From Thermoplasmata archaeon (GTDB lineage Archaea; Thermoplasmatota; Thermoplasmata; SG8-5): a DNA stretch of 6,445 nt. A program made the position numbers and the translations under genes. The notes beneath the pieces were generated by a model that saw only the letters and a list, made by a program, of their open reading frames with translations, did no database searches and was not told the origin of the DNA. Shown here piece by piece: positions 5,172 through 6,445 of the stretch. Location of the stretch: NCBI GenBank assembly GCA_030655715.1, contig JAUSPR010000213.1, positions 1 through 6,445 of the forward strand, given 5' to 3'. Each line of letters starts with the position of its first letter. Within the stretch, counting starts at the first letter, position 1.

Positions 5172-6445
5172 ATGAGCTATAACGAAAAGAACCTGAGGAA
5201 CGCCCTTGCGGTAGGTGGAACAGGCTTTGCACTACCGGGTGACCACAAGGACCTGAAGGCCATCATAAACATGGCTCTGAAGAGTGGATTCGCTGTCATA
5301 GCCATCACCTCAAGCCCGGGAAGTATGAACCTTTTGACTGGCCTTTCAGCCGATGAGAGAAAAATATTGGCTGTCATTGATTGGGAGACTTATAAGACGC
5401 GTAGCATAGTGGGAGTGGAGGAAGAATCTGGAATATTGTATTGCGCCCGCAATCTGGTGAATATCAACATGGCTGTGAACAAGGCCATGAGGCGAACTTC
5501 CAAGGCCGAGAAACGCGTCATGATCGTGGATGCACTTCCTACGATGGTCAGTCTATTCGGAGAAATAATGGCATATGACTTTCTTACCAAGAACCTTGCC
5601 AAATTGGGGGCAAAGAACATGGCCGGGGTCTATCTTGCTCCAGAGTCATTCTTCTCAGACCCGGAAATGAAGGTCCTGATTGAACCACTGGAATCCATTG
5701 ATGACGCTATGGCCCAACATAGTGAAGTTGTCGGGGCAAAGAACGACAGATATGCCCGGGCCATCGATGGTGTGCTGGAAAAATTGGGCATTTCCCGGGA
5801 TGCAGTGGACTCAGATTTCCAGAATGAGTTCGGTATCTGGCTTTGCTTCGAGTGTGGCGCTTTTGTGGATAAGAACACAACAGCATGCCAGACCTGCGGC
5901 GCGGCCGTTGAGATGGTGGTGCACACTGACCAGACCATGATGAAAATGGAGGAATTGATATCAAAATGCCCTGAGTGCGGAGTTCCGGTACATATCGAAT
6001 CCGAGATGTGCGCGGTTTGCGGTCGAATGTTTTCAGAAAAGGACAAGGAGGACATGCTCGGCCAGGGCCTGATGAACGCCGTAGATGAGGTTAAAAGTGA
6101 GGATGAAGACCTGGGCTTCCTGGTGTGCCAGGAATGCGGCTCATTCGTTAATAGTGCCAGGGAGAGTTGCGGCCTTTGCGGTGCCAAAATAGACAAAAAT
6201 ACCGCCAACAAAATATCCTCTGAAGAGCAGGTTGTTGACGAATTGTCCAGCCTCATTGTTACAGAACTTGAGTTGGATGACGACCTTGAATCTACCTTTT
6301 CAGAAAGAAGTTTCATCATGTGCCCTGAATGTTCCGCTTCCGTTGACGGCACCAGGGAGAATTGTCCCGTCTGCGATTATGGTCTGAGTGGCATTAAAAA
6401 GCCAGAAATTCCCGGACCTGAAAAGGATATCAAAGCGAAGGAGGA
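5172..6445 (+). CDS. P-loop-less RecA/DUF835-like domain fused to four zinc ribbons (runs off window end)
   Basis: The frame is open from ATG at 5172 to the window edge, 424 codons so far. Residues about 12-175 read as an alternating alpha/beta domain: a GFALPGDHKDLKAIINMAL start, GFAVIAITSSPGS (39-51), KILAVIDWE (64-72), RVMIVDALPTMVSLFG (115-130), and a helix-strand unit ending in AGVYLAPES. The order resembles the KaiC/RecA fold and DUF835, with D120 at the Walker B position. The P-loop lysine is absent, so it probably does not hydrolyse ATP. From residue 225 come four zinc ribbons of identical spacing, CX2C-X10-CX2C: C225/228/239/242, C266/269/280/283, C319/322/333/336 and C384/387/398/401, all with complete cysteine sets. 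Linkers are acidic. No membrane segment is visible. It is the third gene of the operon, with an SD site over the previous stop. A scaffold or adaptor for the KaiC-like ATPase is my inference; nucleic-acid binding by the ribbons is the alternative. Confidence 0.75.
   Translation, partial: MSYNEKNLRNALAVGGTGFALPGDHKDLKAIINMALKSGFAVIAITSSPGSMNLLTGLSADERKILAVIDWETYKTRSIVGVEEESGILYCARNLVNINMAVNKAMRRTSKAEKRVMIVDALPTMVSLFGEIMAYDFLTKNLAKLGAKNMAGVYLAPESFFSDPEMKVLIEPLESIDDAMAQHSEVVGAKNDRYARAIDGVLEKLGISRDAVDSDFQNEFGIWLCFECGAFVDKNTTACQTCGAAVEMVVHTDQTMMKMEELISKCPECGVPVHIESEMCAVCGRMFSEKDKEDMLGQGLMNAVDEVKSEDEDLGFLVCQECGSFVNSARESCGLCGAKIDKNTANKISSEEQVVDELSSLIVTELELDDDLESTFSERSFIMCPECSASVDGTRENCPVCDYGLSGIKKPEIPGPEKDIKAKE

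Noticed and set aside
5630..6352. 240-codon minus-strand Ser-rich frame opposite the zinc-ribbon gene
   Set aside because: The opposite strand encodes four complete zinc ribbons in an SD-preceded operon gene. The Ser/Thr/Pro-rich translation is an antisense artefact.
1..6445. CRISPR array or tandem repeats
   Set aside because: Reading through both strands showed no regularly spaced repeat units. The only repeated element is at protein level, the zinc ribbons.

Overview
The window looks archaeal, most likely a euryarchaeote and plausibly Thermoplasmata-like. The evidence is an archaeal-type serine hydroxymethyltransferase, a COG1340-type archaeal coiled-coil protein, a KaiC/RadA-like ATPase, TATA-box promoters, and several genes with almost no 5' leader next to others with Shine-Dalgarno (SD) sites. 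The lineage is inferred from protein style, not from a marker gene.

Layout. Positions 1-139 hold the end of a probable IS630-type insertion sequence: the first 26 codons of a minus-strand transposase, its TATA box, and a terminal sequence ending at a TA dinucleotide. Positions 140-535 contain no gene I can support. They hold a tRNA T-arm-like motif that does not fold as a tRNA, and an AT-rich tract. Three minus-strand genes follow: a long coiled-coil protein (536-1414, TTG start), glyA (1578-2864) and a class I SAM-dependent methyltransferase (2952-3692). The methyltransferase lies directly upstream of glyA and may be cotranscribed with it.

A divergent intergenic region (3693-3832) separates these from a tight plus-strand operon: a winged-helix regulator (3833-4447), a KaiC-like ATPase with intact Walker motifs (4448-5164), and a large protein open at the window end (5172-6445+). 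The last protein combines a RecA/DUF835-like domain lacking a P-loop with four CX2C-X10-CX2C zinc ribbons. The genes are separated by 0 and 7 bases, and each downstream gene has an SD site in or over the end of the gene before it.

The plus-strand operon is the most interesting part. It looks like a compact archaeal signalling or regulatory module: a DNA-binding sensor or output protein, an ATP-driven KaiC-type switch, and a zinc-ribbon scaffold or adaptor. A 7-bp inverted repeat sits between the TATA box and start codon of the first gene, and a third copy of its half-site lies near the divergent methyltransferase promoter. That suggests a shared operator, possibly autoregulatory. The functional reading is inference; the motifs and spacing are visible in the sequence.
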